Made by a program: the position numbers and the translations under genes | Assembly: GCA_009667805.1 (NCBI GenBank) | Contig: CM019063.1 | Span: forward strand, 356,590,307-356,654,306 | Direction of reading: 5' to 3' | DNA: 64,000 nucleotides | Source: Leptobrachium leishanense | Taxonomy: Eukaryota; Chordata; Amphibia; Anura; Megophryidae | Part shown: piece by piece, positions 1-11,073 of the stretch | Numbering within the stretch: the first letter of the stretch is position 1 | Layout of the letters: each line of letters opens with the position of its first letter | The notes under the pieces: model-generated | The model's database searches: none | Seen by the model: the letters and a program-made list of their open reading frames with translations, nothing else | What the model was told of the DNA's origin: nothing

Positions 1-1180
1 CATTAATTCAATCATTTCCTTCATCAATTCAATCATTTTAATCATTTCATTCATCAATTCAATCATTTCAATCATTTCATTCATCAATTAAATCATTTCT
101 ATCATTTTATTCATCAATTCAATCATTTCTATCATTACATTCATCACTTCAATTATTTCAATCATTTCATTCATCAATACAATCATTTCAATCATTTCAT
201 TCATCAATTCAATCATTTCATTCATCAATTCAATCATTTCAATAATTTTTTTCATCAATTCAATCATTTCAATCATCAAATCAATCATTTCAATCATCAA
301 TTCACTCATTTCATTCATTAATTCAATCATTTTATTTATCAATTCAATCATTTTAATCATTTCATTCAACAATTCAATCATTTCCTTCAATTCAATCATT
401 TAATTAATGAATTCAATCATATCATTCATCAATTTAATCATTTAATTAATCAATTTAATCATTTCATTCATCAATTCAATCATTTCATTTATCATTTCAA
501 TCATTTCAATCATTTCATTCATCAATTCAATCATTTCAATCATCAATTCAATCAATTAAATCATTTCATTTATCAATTCAATCATTTCCTTCATCAATTC
601 AATCATTTTAATCATTTCATTCATTAATTCAATCATTTAAATCATTTCATTCATCAATTCAATCATTTCATTCATCACTTCAAACATTTCATTCATCAAT
701 TCAATCATTTCAATCATTTCAGTCATCAATTCAATCATTTCAATCATCAATTGAATCAATTAAATCATTTCATTTATCAATTCAATCATTCCATTCATCA
801 ATTCCATCATTTCAATCATTTCATTCATTAATTCAATCATTTCAATCATTTGATTCATCAATTCAATCATTTGATTCATCAATTCAATCCTTTCAATTAT
901 CAATTCAATCATTTCATTCATCAATTCGATCATTTCATTCATCAAATCAATCGTTTCAATCATTTCATTCATCACTTCAATCATTTCATTCATCACTTCA
1001 ATCATTTCAATCATTTCATTCATCAATTCAATCATTTCAATCATCAATTCAATCATTTCACTAATTTCATTCATCAATTCAATCATTTCAATCATCAAAT
1101 CAATCATTTCAATCATCAATTCAATCATTTCATTCATCAATTCAATCATTTCAATCATTTCATTCATCAATTCAATCATT
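1..1180. repeat. ATTCA-rich satellite, block 1
   Basis: This is a degenerate tandem array built from two short words, TTCAATCAT (9 nt) and TTCATTCATCAA (12 nt), mixed in irregular order. Because nearly every word is a multiple of three, both strands stay open for long stretches and translate to monotonous peptides (MIELMNEMIE-type on the - strand). I read this as satellite DNA, not a gene. The same array resumes at 5087 on the other side of the L2 LINE, so the LINE (and perhaps the 66-bp repeat) probably inserted into one larger satellite. Confidence 0.9.
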
Positions 1181-1389
1181 ATTATTATTATTTATTTATA
1201 AAGCGCCAGCATATTCCGCAGCGCTGTACAATAAGCACAGTACGGACAGGGTTACAATACATTGAACAACATTTGACAAACAGTACAGGAGGAGATGAGG
1301 CCCTATTCCCGTAGGAACTCACAATCTAGGAGGGTTGGAGTTGGAAACAGGAGGGGAGGACTGTAAGGTGAGAGTGATTGATGGTTGCG

Positions 1390-4300
1390 TCAGTGAGTTG
1401 GGTGGTAGGCTTCCCTAAATAGGAATGTTTTCAGGGAGCGTTTGAAGGAAGAGAAGTTAGGGGAAAGTCTGACAGTACGAGGGAGAGCGTTCCAGAGAGT
1501 GGGGGCTGCGCGTGAGAAATCCTGCAGTCTATCATGGGAAGAGGTGATGCGGGGAGAAGCTAGGCGCAGGTCACTGTTTGACCTTAGGGAGCGGGCTGGG
1601 GTGTATTTGGTGATTAGTGAGGACAGGTAGTGGGGCGCTGAGTTAGTGAGGGTTTTGTAGGTAAGGATAAGGATTTTGAACTTAATTCTGCAGTGGATGG
1701 GGAGCCAGTGAAGGGACTCGCAGAGGGGAGCGGCAGAGACAGAGCGGCGGGTGAGGTGAATTAGCCTGGCGGAGGCGTTCAGGATGGATTGTAGGGGGGA
1801 GAGGCGGGACAGAGGGAGGCCAGATAAGAGATTATTGCAATAGTCGAGTCGGGAGATTACCAGGGCGTGTATGAGTTGTTTTGTGGTGACAGCGGTGAGA
1901 AATGGCCGAATTCTGGAAATATTACGCAGTTGGTATCGGCAGGAGGAGAAAGAGACTTGATGTGGGGATGAAGGAAAGAGCAGAGTCCAGTGTAACTCCA
2001 AGACAGCGAACTTGGTTTGATGGGGAGATGGTGATACCCTCCACCGTGATAGAGAAGTCAGGAGGTGGGGAGGCATTAGAGGGAGGAATAAGTAGGAGCT
2101 CAGTCTTTGACATGTTGATCTTTAGGTGGTGGGAGGCCATCCAGGAGGAGATGCCAGATAAACAGTCACTGACTTTTGAAAGGACAGGGGGAGAGAGATC
2201 AGGGTAGAGAGGTAGATCTGAGTGTCATCAGCGTAGAGGTGGTAATTTAAGCCAAAGCTGTTGATGATTTTGCCCAGGGAGGAGGTGTAGATGGAAAAGA
2301 GCAGAGGACCAAGGACAGAGCCTTGAGGTACACCAACAGATAGAGGCAATGAAGAGGAGGAGTTACCAGCAAAGGACACACAGAAGGACCTGTTGGATAA
2401 ATAGGAGTCAACCCAAGCAAGTGCAGTGTCACCGAGACCCAGAGAGTTGAGGGTCTGTAGAAGGAGGGGGTGGTCAACAGTGTCAAAAGCCGCCGAGAGG
2501 TCAAGCAGGATGAGAATAGAATAGTGGCCGTGTTTTTTAGCAGTTAGGAGGTCGTTGGTGACTTGGTGAGGGCAGTTTCAGTTGAGTGTAGGGGACGGAA
2601 GCCAGATTGCAGGGGGTCAAGTAGGGAATTGGAGGACAGGAAGAGGGAGAGGCGGTTGAAGACTAGTTTTTCTAAGAGCTTTGATGTGAAGGGAAGCAGG
2701 GATACAGGGCGGTAGTTGGATGGAGAGTTGGGATCTAGGGATGGTTTCTTTAGTAAAGGGGTAACTAGCGCGTGTTTGAAGGCGGATGGAAAGGAGCCAG
2801 TGGAGAGAGATAGGTTGAAGATGTGTGTGAGAGCAGGGGTGAGGGAGGAGGAGAGGGGAGGAATTAGATGTGAGGGAATGGGGTCGAGCGGGCACGTGGT
2901 GAGATGTGAGGAGGACAATAAGGAATTGACTTCCTCCTCAGTGGCTGGGAGGAAGCGGCAGAGGGTGGCAGAGGGGACCTGTGGGAGTGGAGGTGGCAGA
3001 TAACTATCTTGTGTTGGGATGTTGCTTCTGATAGTTAAAGTTTTACTGAGGAAGTAGTCTGCCAGGTCTTGAGCGCTGAAGGCAGCTGAGGGGGGAGGTG
3101 CAGGTGGGTGGAGGAGGGTGTTGAAGGTGGACCAGAGCCGTTTAGGGTTGGAGGACAGCGTAGATATAAGAGATGAGAAGAAGGATTGTTTGGCCAAGTG
3201 GAGGGCAGAGGTGTATGACCGGAGAATAAACTTGAAGTGAACAAAATCAGCTTCAGAGCGGGATTTCCTCCAGGCACGCTCTGCGGCGCGGGAGCATCTT
3301 TGCAGGTAGCGAGTCTGGAGGGTGTGCCAGGGCTGGAGCTGGCAGCGTGGGGCCTTGCAGAGTCGAAGAGGAGCAAGAGTGTCTAGAGCAGAGATAAGCG
3401 TAGTGTTGTAGTGATCAGTGGCAGCATCAGGGCAGGTGAAGGATGAGGTAGGAGGGAGGTGGTGAAGTAGGTTGGAGAATTGATGGGGGTCCACAGCATG
3501 TAGATTTCTGCGAGTGTGTGTGCGGGGTGGGGGAGCAGGGTGTTTAGGAAGCCCAGATAGGTTGAAAGAGAGAAGGTGGTGGTCAGAGATGGGGAAAGGG
3601 CGACAATTGAACTCAGAAATGGAGCAGAGGTTGGAAAAGACAAGGTCAATAACGTGACCATCGCGGTGGGTAGGGAGGAGGGAGGATTGTGTGAGTCCAA
3701 GGAAGGACGTGAGTGAAAGAAGTTTGGAGGCAGCAGGAGCGGAAGGATCGTCAATGGGAATGTTGAAGTCCCCGAGAATTAGGCATGGAAGATTAGAAGA
3801 CAGGAAGTGAGAAACCCAGGTAGCAAAGTGGTCAAAGAACTGGGAGGTTCCCGGTGGGCGGTAGATGACTGCCACCCTGAGAGCCAGAGGAGAAACAGGC
3901 GGATGCAGTGTGTCTCGAAGGAGGAGAAGGAGAGTGATGGGGGTGGAGGGAGATGCTGGTAGGTGCAGGTGGGAGAGAGCAGGAGCCCGACCCCGCCACC
4001 ATTTTTCTCACCCGGTCTGGGGGTATGGCTCAAGTGTAGACCGCCATGTGAGAGAGCAGCAACAGAGGCCGTGTCAGAGGGAGTTAGCCAGGTTTCAGTT
4101 AAAGCTAGGAGGTTGAAGGAGTTTGAAAGGAAGAGGTCATGGACGGCTGTGAGTTTGTTGCACACAGAGCGAGCGTTCCAGAGGGCGCAGGAGAAAGAGG
4201 ACAGGTGCTGAGGGATGATGGGAATGAGGTTGCTGGGCTTGCAGGGAGGGGATTTATGTGCGATGGAGATAGGATGAGAGGGAAGTATTGGATGTGTTGT

Positions 4301-4573
4301 GGGGCCAGGGTTAGGGGATATGTCACCTGAATAGAGTAACAGCAGGAGGGTGAGAAAGAGAAGGTGGGAATGGCATTTGTGGGAGTGATTGGCAGCACGA
4401 GAGTTAGAGGGAGACCATGTTCTGAGTAAACAAAGGAGCTCATGTGAGGCCATCATGTGGGACGAGAGGAGGGAGGGAGAGATGCAGATAGTGTAGGGGT
4501 CGGTGGTAGAGGGGCAGGAGTTCCATTTAAGGAGAAAGGTAGAAGTAAAGAGGAGAAGCGTGAGAGAAAGCAT
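1390..4573 (-). pseudogene. L2 ORF2 polyprotein (endonuclease + reverse transcriptase), broken by frameshifts
   Basis: The protein begins with a hydrophobic leucine run and an SGDISPNPGP motif (4301-4330). An endonuclease domain follows ([40 protein letters not shown]). The reverse transcriptase has [36 protein letters not shown] and an intact YADD box at 2224-2235. The C-terminal region (LDYCNNLL, LHWLPI, YKTLTN) ends at 1390. The reading shifts frame at least four times (near 3830, 2550, 2330-2380 and 2080-2140), so no full-length protein can be made. The catalytic YADD is still readable, which suggests fairly recent decay. Family role: target-primed reverse transcription of its own RNA. 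Confidence 0.85.
4301..4330 (-). other. 2A-like ribosome-skipping motif in L2 ORF2
   Basis: On the - strand these bases read SGDISPNPGP, at about residues 82-91 after a leucine-rich stretch. The core N-P-G-P is the hallmark of 2A peptides, which make the ribosome skip one peptide bond. The canonical form is D-x-E-x-N-P-G-P; here the E is S. Such motifs are known at the N terminus of some APE-type LINE proteins. Whether this variant still works cannot be told from sequence. Confidence 0.6.
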
Positions 4574-4892
4574 GATATAGACTTGCGTTTACCCAGAATA
4601 ATATTGGGCCTTGCAGTTCCTTCCTCCAGTCCCGCAACTCCAGGAATCAACTCTGTGCGTCCACTTAAGACTGTCACTTGTGAATGTCACAAGAGCCTGG
4701 CTCAAATGGAGCCAGTCTAAGTTGTTATATAGGGCACACTGATTGCAATCAGGCAGTTAAAAAGTCAACAGCTGAAGCTGGATGGGCTGTGTCAATAGGG
4801 CAGGAGATTCACATGCTAATTAGCAAAGCAAATGGTGGAGAAAACAAAAATAAATAAAAAAACAGAAAAAAACCCCAAGGAAACGTTATAAT

Positions 4893-5062
4893 GTGGGTGC
4901 CTGCGAATACTGGGTGATAATGCCTACCAGCAAAAGTATGCAGGGGTTCAGTTGAGCTGTGGGTGTCTGTGGATGATGGGTGATAATGCCTACCAGCAAA
5001 AGTATGCAGGGGTTCAGTTGAGCTGTGGGTGTCTGTGGATGATGGGTGATAATGCCTACCTG
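4893..5062. repeat. 66-bp tandem repeat, about 2.6 copies
   Basis: The landmark TGCCTACC recurs at 4921, 4987 and 5053, exactly 66 bases apart, and the sequence between is nearly identical. The array sits between the L2 LINE and the second satellite block. I see no coding sense in it. Confidence 0.85.
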
Positions 5063-5086
5063 TGGAGTGAGGAGACACAGGAATCA

Positions 5087-6082
5087 TTTTAATCATTTCA
5101 TTCATCAATTCAATCATTTCATTTATCATTTCTATAATTTCAATCATTTCAATCATTTCATTTATTTCATTCATAAATTCAATCATTTCAATCATTTCGT
5201 TCATCAATTCAACCTTTCAATCATTTCATTTATTTCATTCATAAATTCAATCATTTCAATCATTTCATTCATCAATTCAATCATTTCAATAATTTTATTC
5301 ATCAATTCAATCATTTCATTCATCAATTCAATCATTTCAATCATTTCATTCATCAATTCAATCATTTCCTTTATCAATTCAATCATTTCAATGATCAATT
5401 CAATCATTTCAATTATCAATTCAATCATTTCATTCATCAATTCAATCATTTCAATCATTTCATTCATCAATTCAATCATTTCCCTTATCAATTCAATCAT
5501 TTCAATCATTTCCTTTATCAATTCAATCATTTCAATGATCAATTCTATCATTTCAATGATCAATTCAATCATTTTGTTCATCAATTCAATCATTTTGTTC
5601 ATGAATTCAATAATTTCATTTATAAATTCAATCATTTCAATAATTTCATTCATCATTTCAATCATTTCATTCATCAATTCAATCATTTCCTTCATCAATT
5701 CAATCATTTCAATAATTCATTCATCAATTCAATCATTTCATTCATCAATTCAATCATTTCATTCATCAATTCAATCATTTCCTTCATCAATTCAATCATT
5801 TCAATAATTTCATTCATCAATTCAATCATTTCCTTCATCAATTCAATCATTCAATCATTCATTCATCAATTCAATAATTCCTTCATCAATTAATCATTTC
5901 AATCATTTCATTCATCAATTCAATCATTTCCTTCATCAATTCAATAATTTCAATCATTTCATTCATCAATTCAATCATTTCCTTCATCAATTCAATCATT
6001 TCAATCATTTCCTTTAACAATTCAATCATTTCAATGATCAATTCAATCATTTCAATTATCAATTCAATCATTTCAATAATTT
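5087..6082. repeat. ATTCA-rich satellite, block 2
   Basis: Same 9- and 12-nt words as the first block. It runs into the assembly gap at 6083. Around 5700-5900 a few single-base slips break the multiple-of-three pattern that holds elsewhere. Its true length is unknown because of the gap. Confidence 0.9.
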
Positions 6083-6182
6083 NNNNNNNNNNNNNNNNNN
6101 NNNNNNNNNNNNNNNNNNNNNNNNNNNNNNNNNNNNNNNNNNNNNNNNNNNNNNNNNNNNNNNNNNNNNNNNNNNNNNNNNN
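6083..6182. other. Assembly gap (100 N)
   Basis: Exactly 100 N bases, a conventional placeholder. It falls between satellite DNA and the 5' end of a Tc1 element, so the missing sequence probably contains more satellite and the Tc1 5' terminal repeat. Confidence 0.98.
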
Positions 6183-7327
6183 TGTTTTTACAAACATTTG
6201 TGAAAGAATGGGTCGCTCTCAGGAGCTCAGTGAATTCCAGCGTGGAACTGTGATAGGATGACACCTATGCAACAAATCCAGTCGTGAAATTTCCTCGCTC
6301 CTAAATATTCCACAGTCAACTGTCAGCTGCATTATAAGAACGTGGAAGTGTTTGGGAACGACAGCAACTCAGCCACGAAGTGGTAGGACACATAAACTGA
6401 CGGAGCGGGGTCAGCGGATGCTGAGGCGCATAATGCGAAAAGGTCACCAAATTTCTGCGGAGTCAATCGCTACAGACCTCCAAACTTCATGTGGCCTTCA
6501 GATTAGCTCAAGAACAGTGCGCAGAGAGCTTAATGGAATGGGTTTCCATGTCCGAGCAGTTGCATCCAAGCCATATATCACCAAGTGCAATGCAAAGCGT
6601 CGGATGCAGTGGTGTAAAGCACGCCGCCACTGGACTCTAGAGCAGTGGAGACGCATTCTCTGGAGTGACGAATCACACTTCTCCATCTGGCAATCTGATG
6701 GACGAGTCTCTGTTTGGCGGTTGCCAGGAGAACGGTACTTGTCTGTCTGCATTGCGCCAAGTGTAAAGTTTGGTGGAGGGGGAATTTTGGTGCGGGTTTG
6801 TTTTTCAGGAGCTGGGCTTGGCCCCTTAGATCCAGTGAAAGGAACTCTGAATGCTTCAGCATACCAAGATATTTTAGACAATTCCATGCTCCCAACTTTG
6901 TGGGAACAGTTTGGAGATGGCCCCTTCCTCTTCCAGCATGACTGTGCACCAGTGCAGAAAGCAAGGTCCATAACGATATGAATGACAGAGTCTGGTGTGG
7001 ATGAACTTGACTGGCCTGCACAGAGTCCTGACCTCAACCCAATAGAACACCTGTGGGATGAATTAGAGCGGAGACTGAGAGCCAGGCCTTCTCGTCCAAC
7101 ATCAGCGTGTGACCTCACAAATGCGCTTCTGGAAGAATGGTCAAAAAATCCCATAAACACACTCTTAAACCTTGTGGACAGCCTTCGCAGAAGAGTTGAA
7201 GCTGTTATAGCTGCAAAGGGTGGACCGACGTCATATTGATGAACCCTATGGATTAGGAATGGGATGTCAGTTAAATTCATATGCGAGTTAAGGCACGTGA
7301 GCGAATACTTTTGGCCATATAGTGTAT
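6183..7327 (+). mobile_element. Tc1/mariner-family DNA transposon, 5' end in gap
   Basis: The element contains a complete but dead transposase frame and ends on the right with GAATACTTTTGGCCATATAG, a terminal inverted repeat seen in many fish and frog Tc1 elements. The left terminal repeat is lost in the N run. It directly abuts a Penelope-like copy starting near 7336. Confidence 0.9.
6208..7239 (+). pseudogene. Tc1-like transposase with two in-frame stops
   Basis: From the ATG at 6208 one frame runs 343 codons, the usual Tc1 transposase length. It has the N-terminal helix-turn-helix region (MGRSQELSEFQRG...), a second DNA-binding part ([12 protein letters not shown]), then the DDE catalytic core: WSDESHF (first D), FQHDCAP (second D) and DWPAQSPDLNPIEHLWDE (final acidic residue). 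TGA codons at 6259-6261 and 6979-6981 interrupt it; the second falls just after KARS, between the second and third catalytic residues. No frame change is needed, so the copy looks young but inactive. Family role: cut-and-paste transposition at TA sites. Confidence 0.92.
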
Positions 7328-7404
7328 ATATATCAAATTGTAAATAAGCCAGCACTCCAGGGTTTTTCAGTAAAATCCACTTTTATTGTTCCAAAGATAT
7401 CAAC

Positions 7405-7435
7405 GTTTCGGCCCCTAATACGGAGCCTTCTTCAG
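7405..7435 (-). other. CTGAAGA-stem-GAAAC motif (hammerhead-like core?)
   Basis: On the - strand: CTGAAGA, a short stem-loop GGCTCC/GGGGCC, then GAAAC. This is the mirror copy of 10778-10808. The pattern resembles the CUGANGA...GAAA core of hammerhead ribozymes, known from Penelope-like elements. One extra A precedes the stem, and I could not pair stems I and III convincingly. Confidence 0.3.
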
Positions 7436-7859
7436 GACAAACATATAACCACAAAAAAACATACACTGTTTAAATAACCACCATAATTACAACAATAAGA
7501 ATGGCAATTACTCACCACCCGGTGTGCTGAAGCCCCGGTGTGCTTCCCCTGGAGCCGCACATGCACCGACCATAGGCGCCAACTGATGACGTCACGCTGG
7601 TTGCCCTGACAACCCCAGCGCGTACACAAATCGCGGTGTTCTCACCACTGGCTCCCTGGCACCAGTGCACATACACCACCAAAGGGTGGCCACTGTAAAC
7701 AAAGCATAGAAAAACCACCACCATCTGCTGTTGCAGACATTATATTAAAAACAAACACAGCTCCTGGTTGCCTTTAGTGCTGAAACATGATCTCTACACA
7801 TAACTGTCATTCAGAAAGGGCCTGCTATATTGATCTACACCAACCCCTGCACCAAATGA

Positions 7860-9130
7860 TCATATAAACACTGAATACATATTTCGCTTATTGAGTCCAT
7901 TGGGGTGGACTGTGTCCAACCTATGGATCCATTGAGCCTCTTTTTGGAGGAGTACTAAAGCTCTATCCCCTCCTCTCCTTAATGGTGGAACATGGTCAAT
8001 AGCCAAAAATTTAAGGGAGGATAAAGGGTGGCCAGATTTAAGAAAGTGCCTGGCCACTGGTTTATCCAATCTCCCATCTCTATAGGCTGTCCTGATTTTC
8101 GACCTATGATTCTGAATCCTCTTACACAGCCGGTTTTACCTACATATGCAAGACCACATGGGCATAAAATTTCATAAATCGCAAACTCCATCTTACATGT
8201 GATTGAATGTCTAATGGAAAACTGTTTCCCCGTGTGAGGGTGTCGAAATTCTTTAGCGGGGATCATATGGCCACAAGTAACGCAGCCCAAACACCTCTTA
8301 CACCCCCCAGTTTAGGAATCGGTCTGGTCTCTGTTCATAACTTTGAACAGGGTCCGTCCGGACCAACAGGTCCTTTAGATTGCGATTCTTCTGATAGCAG
8401 AACATGGGTTTGTGTCTAAATTTCCCCGGTAAAGAACGATCTTTTCCCAACATTTGCCAATTTCTCCTAACAATAGAAGTAGTTTTATCAGTCGCCGTAT
8501 TAAAGGTTATAGGGAATTTTAATCTATCTGATTTAACCTTCACCTCCCTAGGGGTTCAGGCCCTCTCCAGGGCATCCATTAACACTTTCCTTGAATACCC
8601 ACGGTTTACAAATCTCTGAAACATATGATGTATTTGTTCCTCCCTTGTGTCCTCATCGCTATTGTTCCTCATTACCCTTAGAAACTGTGCATACGGCAAT
8701 GATCGTTTAGAGTGTTCTGGGTGTGTCCTCATGTTATGGAGTAAAGTGTTGCGGTCAGTTGGTTTTGAAAATAGAGAATACTGCAAACGGTTGTTTTTCT
8801 TAAACACCCTCACATCCAGAAAGTTAATAGATGACTTATTCACCTCACATGTGACTTTAATTGGTGTGTCTAAGTTGTTAATGTGTTGTTCAATCCTCCG
8901 AGCTTCATCTACTGTTCCTCACCACACCACAAAAATGTCATCAATAAATCTGACATATTCCACAATCTTATCCGAAAATTTAGTCAAAATATTATCTTTC
9001 TCAAACTTGTACATGTAGGCATTAGCATACATGGGGGCCATAGCAACCCCCATCGACGACCCAGTTCACTGTAGGTACCATTTTTCTTCAAATCTGAAGT
9101 AATTGTTTTGTGAGGCTTTGTGATAAGAGT
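7860..9130 (-). pseudogene. Penelope-like RT/GIY-YIG protein, - strand copy
   Basis: Fragments run right to left: the RT core through FIDDIFVVW near 8930-8970, then INFLDVRV with a conserved RT C-terminal region, QFLRVMRNNSDED, a thumb/linker segment and CGHMIPAKEF. The GIY-YIG part starts with IYEILCPCG (about 8150-8190), but the frame is lost just after YVGKTG and picks up again at DKPVARHFLKSGHP to the end at 7860. Several frameshifts make it nonfunctional. Known family role: reverse transcription primed at a GIY-YIG nick or at telomere ends. Confidence 0.75.
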
Positions 9131-9146
9131 TCCAAATACTGGGTTG

Positions 9147-10354
9147 TCCATGGGGGCTGCTATGGCCCCCATGTATGCCAATGCCTACATTTACACGTTT
9201 GAGAAAGATAATATTTTGACAAAATTTTCGGATAAGATTGTGGAATATGTCAGATTTATTGATGACATTTTTGTGGTGTGGCGAGGAATGGTAGATGAAG
9301 CTCGTGGAATTGAACAACACAACACATTAACAACTTAGACACACCAATTAAAGTCACATGTAAGGTGACTAAGTCATCTATTAACTTTCTGGATGTGAGG
9401 GTGTCTAAGAAAAACAACCGTTTACAATATTCTCTATTTTCGAAACCAACTGAACGCAACACATTACTCCATAACATGAGTGCACACCCAGAACACTAAA
9501 CAATCATTGCCGTATGCACAGTTTCTAAGGGTAATGAGGAACAATAGCGATGAGGATGCAAGGGAGGAACAAATACATCATATGTTTCAGAGATTTGTAA
9601 ACCGTGGGTATTCAAGGAAAGTGTTAATGGATGCCCTGGAGAGGGCCAGAACCCCTAGGGAGGAGAAGGTTAAATCAGATCGATTAAAATTCCCTATAAC
9701 CTTTAATACGGCGACTGATAAAACTACTTCTATTGTTAGGAGAAATTGGCAAATGTTGGAAAAAGATCGTTCTTTACCGGGGAAATTTAAACACAAAATC
9801 AATGTACTGCTATCGGAAGAATCGCAATCTAAAGGACCTGTTGGTCTGGACGGGCCCTGTTCAAAGTTATGAACAGAGACCAGAGCGATTCCAGAACTGG
9901 GGATGTAAGAGGTGCTTGGGCTGCGTTACTTGCGGCCATATGATCCCCGCTAAAGAATTTCGACACCCTCACACGGGGGAAACGGTTTTCCATTAGACAT
10001 TCAATCACATGTAAGATGGAGTTTGTGATTTATGAAATTTTATGCCCATGTGGTCTTCCTTATGTGGGTAAAACCGTTACCCAGCTGTGTGAGAGGATTC
10101 GGAATCATAGGTCGAATATCAGGACAGCCTATAGAGATGGGAGATTGGATAAACCAGTGGCCAGGCACTTTCTTAAATCTGGCCACCCTTTATCCTCCCT
10201 TAAATTTTTGGCTATTGACCATGTTCCACCATTAAGGAGAGGGGGGGATAGAGCTTTAGTACACCTCCAAAAAGAGGCTCAATGGATCCATACGTTGGAC
10301 ATGGTCCACCCCAATGGACTCAATGAGCGAAATATGTATTCAGTGTTTATATGA
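9147..10354 (+). pseudogene. Penelope-like RT/GIY-YIG protein, + strand copy
   Basis: The RT core has AMAPMYANAYIYTFEKD and YVRFIDDIFVVWRG, with the catalytic D-D at about 9261-9266. After frame breaks near 9330, 9480, 9820 and 10000 comes a cysteine-bearing linker (CKRCLGCVTCGHM, near 9906-9945). The GIY-YIG domain at 10016-10354 is itself open for 112 codons: VIYEILCPCGLPYVGKT, RIRNHRSNIR, VARHFLKSGHP and a C-terminal EAQWIHTLD. So this copy keeps an intact endonuclease stretch but no continuous ORF. Confidence 0.8.
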
Positions 10355-10777
10355 TCATTGGGTGTAGTGGTTGGTGTAGATCGATATAGCAGGCCCTTTC
10401 TGAATGACAGTTATGTGTAGAGATCATGTTTCAGCACTAAGGGCAACCAGGAGCTGTGTTTGTTTTTAATATAATGTCTGCAACAGCAGATGGTGATGGT
10501 TTTTCTATGCTCTGTTTACAGTGGCCACCTTTGGTGGTGTATGTGCACCGGTGCCACGGAGCCGACGGTGAGAACATTGCGATTTGTGTATGCGCTGGGG
10601 TTGTCAGGGCAACCAGCGTGATGTCATCAGTTGGTGCTGATGATCGGCGCATGCGCGGCTCCAGGGGAAGCACGCCGGGGCTTAAGCACACCGGGTGGTG
10701 AGTAATTGGCTTTCTTATTGTTGTAATTATGGTGGTTATTTAAACAGTGTATGTTTTTTTGTGGTTATATGTTTGTC

Positions 10778-10808
10778 CTGAAGAAGGCTCCGTATTAGGG
10801 GCCGAAAC
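10778..10808 (+). other. CTGAAGA-stem-GAAAC motif (hammerhead-like core?)
   Basis: CTGAAGA at 10778-10784, a possible six-pair stem GGCTCC/GGGGCC with one G-U pair, then GAAAC at 10804-10808. It lies in the 3' tail of the Penelope-like copy, where hammerhead motifs are known to occur in this family. The flanking stems are not convincing by eye. Confidence 0.3.
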
Positions 10809-10955
10809 GTTGATATCTTTGGAACAATAAAAGTGGATTTTACTGAAAAACCCTGGAGTGCTGGCTTATTTACAATTGGATTTTCATTGAGGCCACTGCT
10901 GAGCACCGGGTACCGAGAGACTGGTGAACTGTGAGTGCATAACCTTTTCTGTCTT

Positions 10956-10980
10956 TTTATATATATATATATATATATAA
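10956..10980. repeat. (TA)n microsatellite
   Basis: About eleven TA units between the Penelope pair and the next inverted repeat. No other structure is seen in 10879-11073. Confidence 0.85.
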
Positions 10981-11073
10981 CAAGAAAAATGAACAGGCGC
11001 CCAAACTTGTGCTACCACCAACCAACCAATGCCAGCCAGAAATTTTAGTGGTTTCCCCCAAACCAGTAAACAA

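Larger units (their letters stand above)
1181..4850 (-). mobile_element. L2-type LINE, near full length, - strand
   Basis: This non-LTR retrotransposon is read right to left. The 3' end at about 1181-1210 is (on the - strand) a short TGGCGCTTTATAAATAAA segment followed by a TAA/ATAA microsatellite, as in L2 elements. The coding part has an apurinic-type endonuclease followed by a reverse transcriptase, with the usual L2 order and motifs. The 5' boundary is not sharp; about 300 bases of noncoding DNA lie upstream of the first codons (4574-4850). A 5'-truncated relative lies at 40817-41821 on the + strand and shares the 3' end almost base for base. Confidence 0.85.
7336..9140 (-). mobile_element. 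Penelope-like element, truncated copy, - strand
   Basis: This is the left half of a head-to-head pair. Read on the - strand it holds the end of a reverse transcriptase (MAPMYANAY, YVRFIDDIFVVW), a linker with cysteines (CVTCGHM), and a GIY-YIG-type endonuclease end (IYEILCPCGLAYVGKT). It is the mirror image of 9141-10877, with scattered substitutions and small indels. It ends at 7336 in a noncoding tail that contains the CTGAAGA...GAAAC motif. The far (5') part of the element is missing. Confidence 0.8.
9141..10877 (+). mobile_element. Penelope-like element, truncated copy, + strand
   Basis: Right half of the head-to-head pair. It starts abruptly inside the reverse transcriptase (GLSMGAAMAPMYAN) and runs through the GIY-YIG region to a noncoding tail ending near 10877 (CTGGCTTATTTACAATT), which matches the complement of 7336-7350. 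The centre of the pair, near 9141, lies inside coding sequence in both halves. Confidence 0.8.

Noticed and set aside
850..1314. Open frames of 100-250 codons in the satellite blocks (also 5046-5807)
   Set aside because: Low-complexity repeat translation; no start context, domain or codon bias. They are open because the repeat words are multiples of three.
2716..3003. + strand frames inside the L2 LINE (also 3865-4211)
   Set aside because: Antisense shadows of the L2 coding frames.
6498..7355. 285-codon frame on the - strand across the Tc1 element
   Set aside because: Antisense shadow of the transposase; no family match, and the + strand frame carries the DDE motifs.
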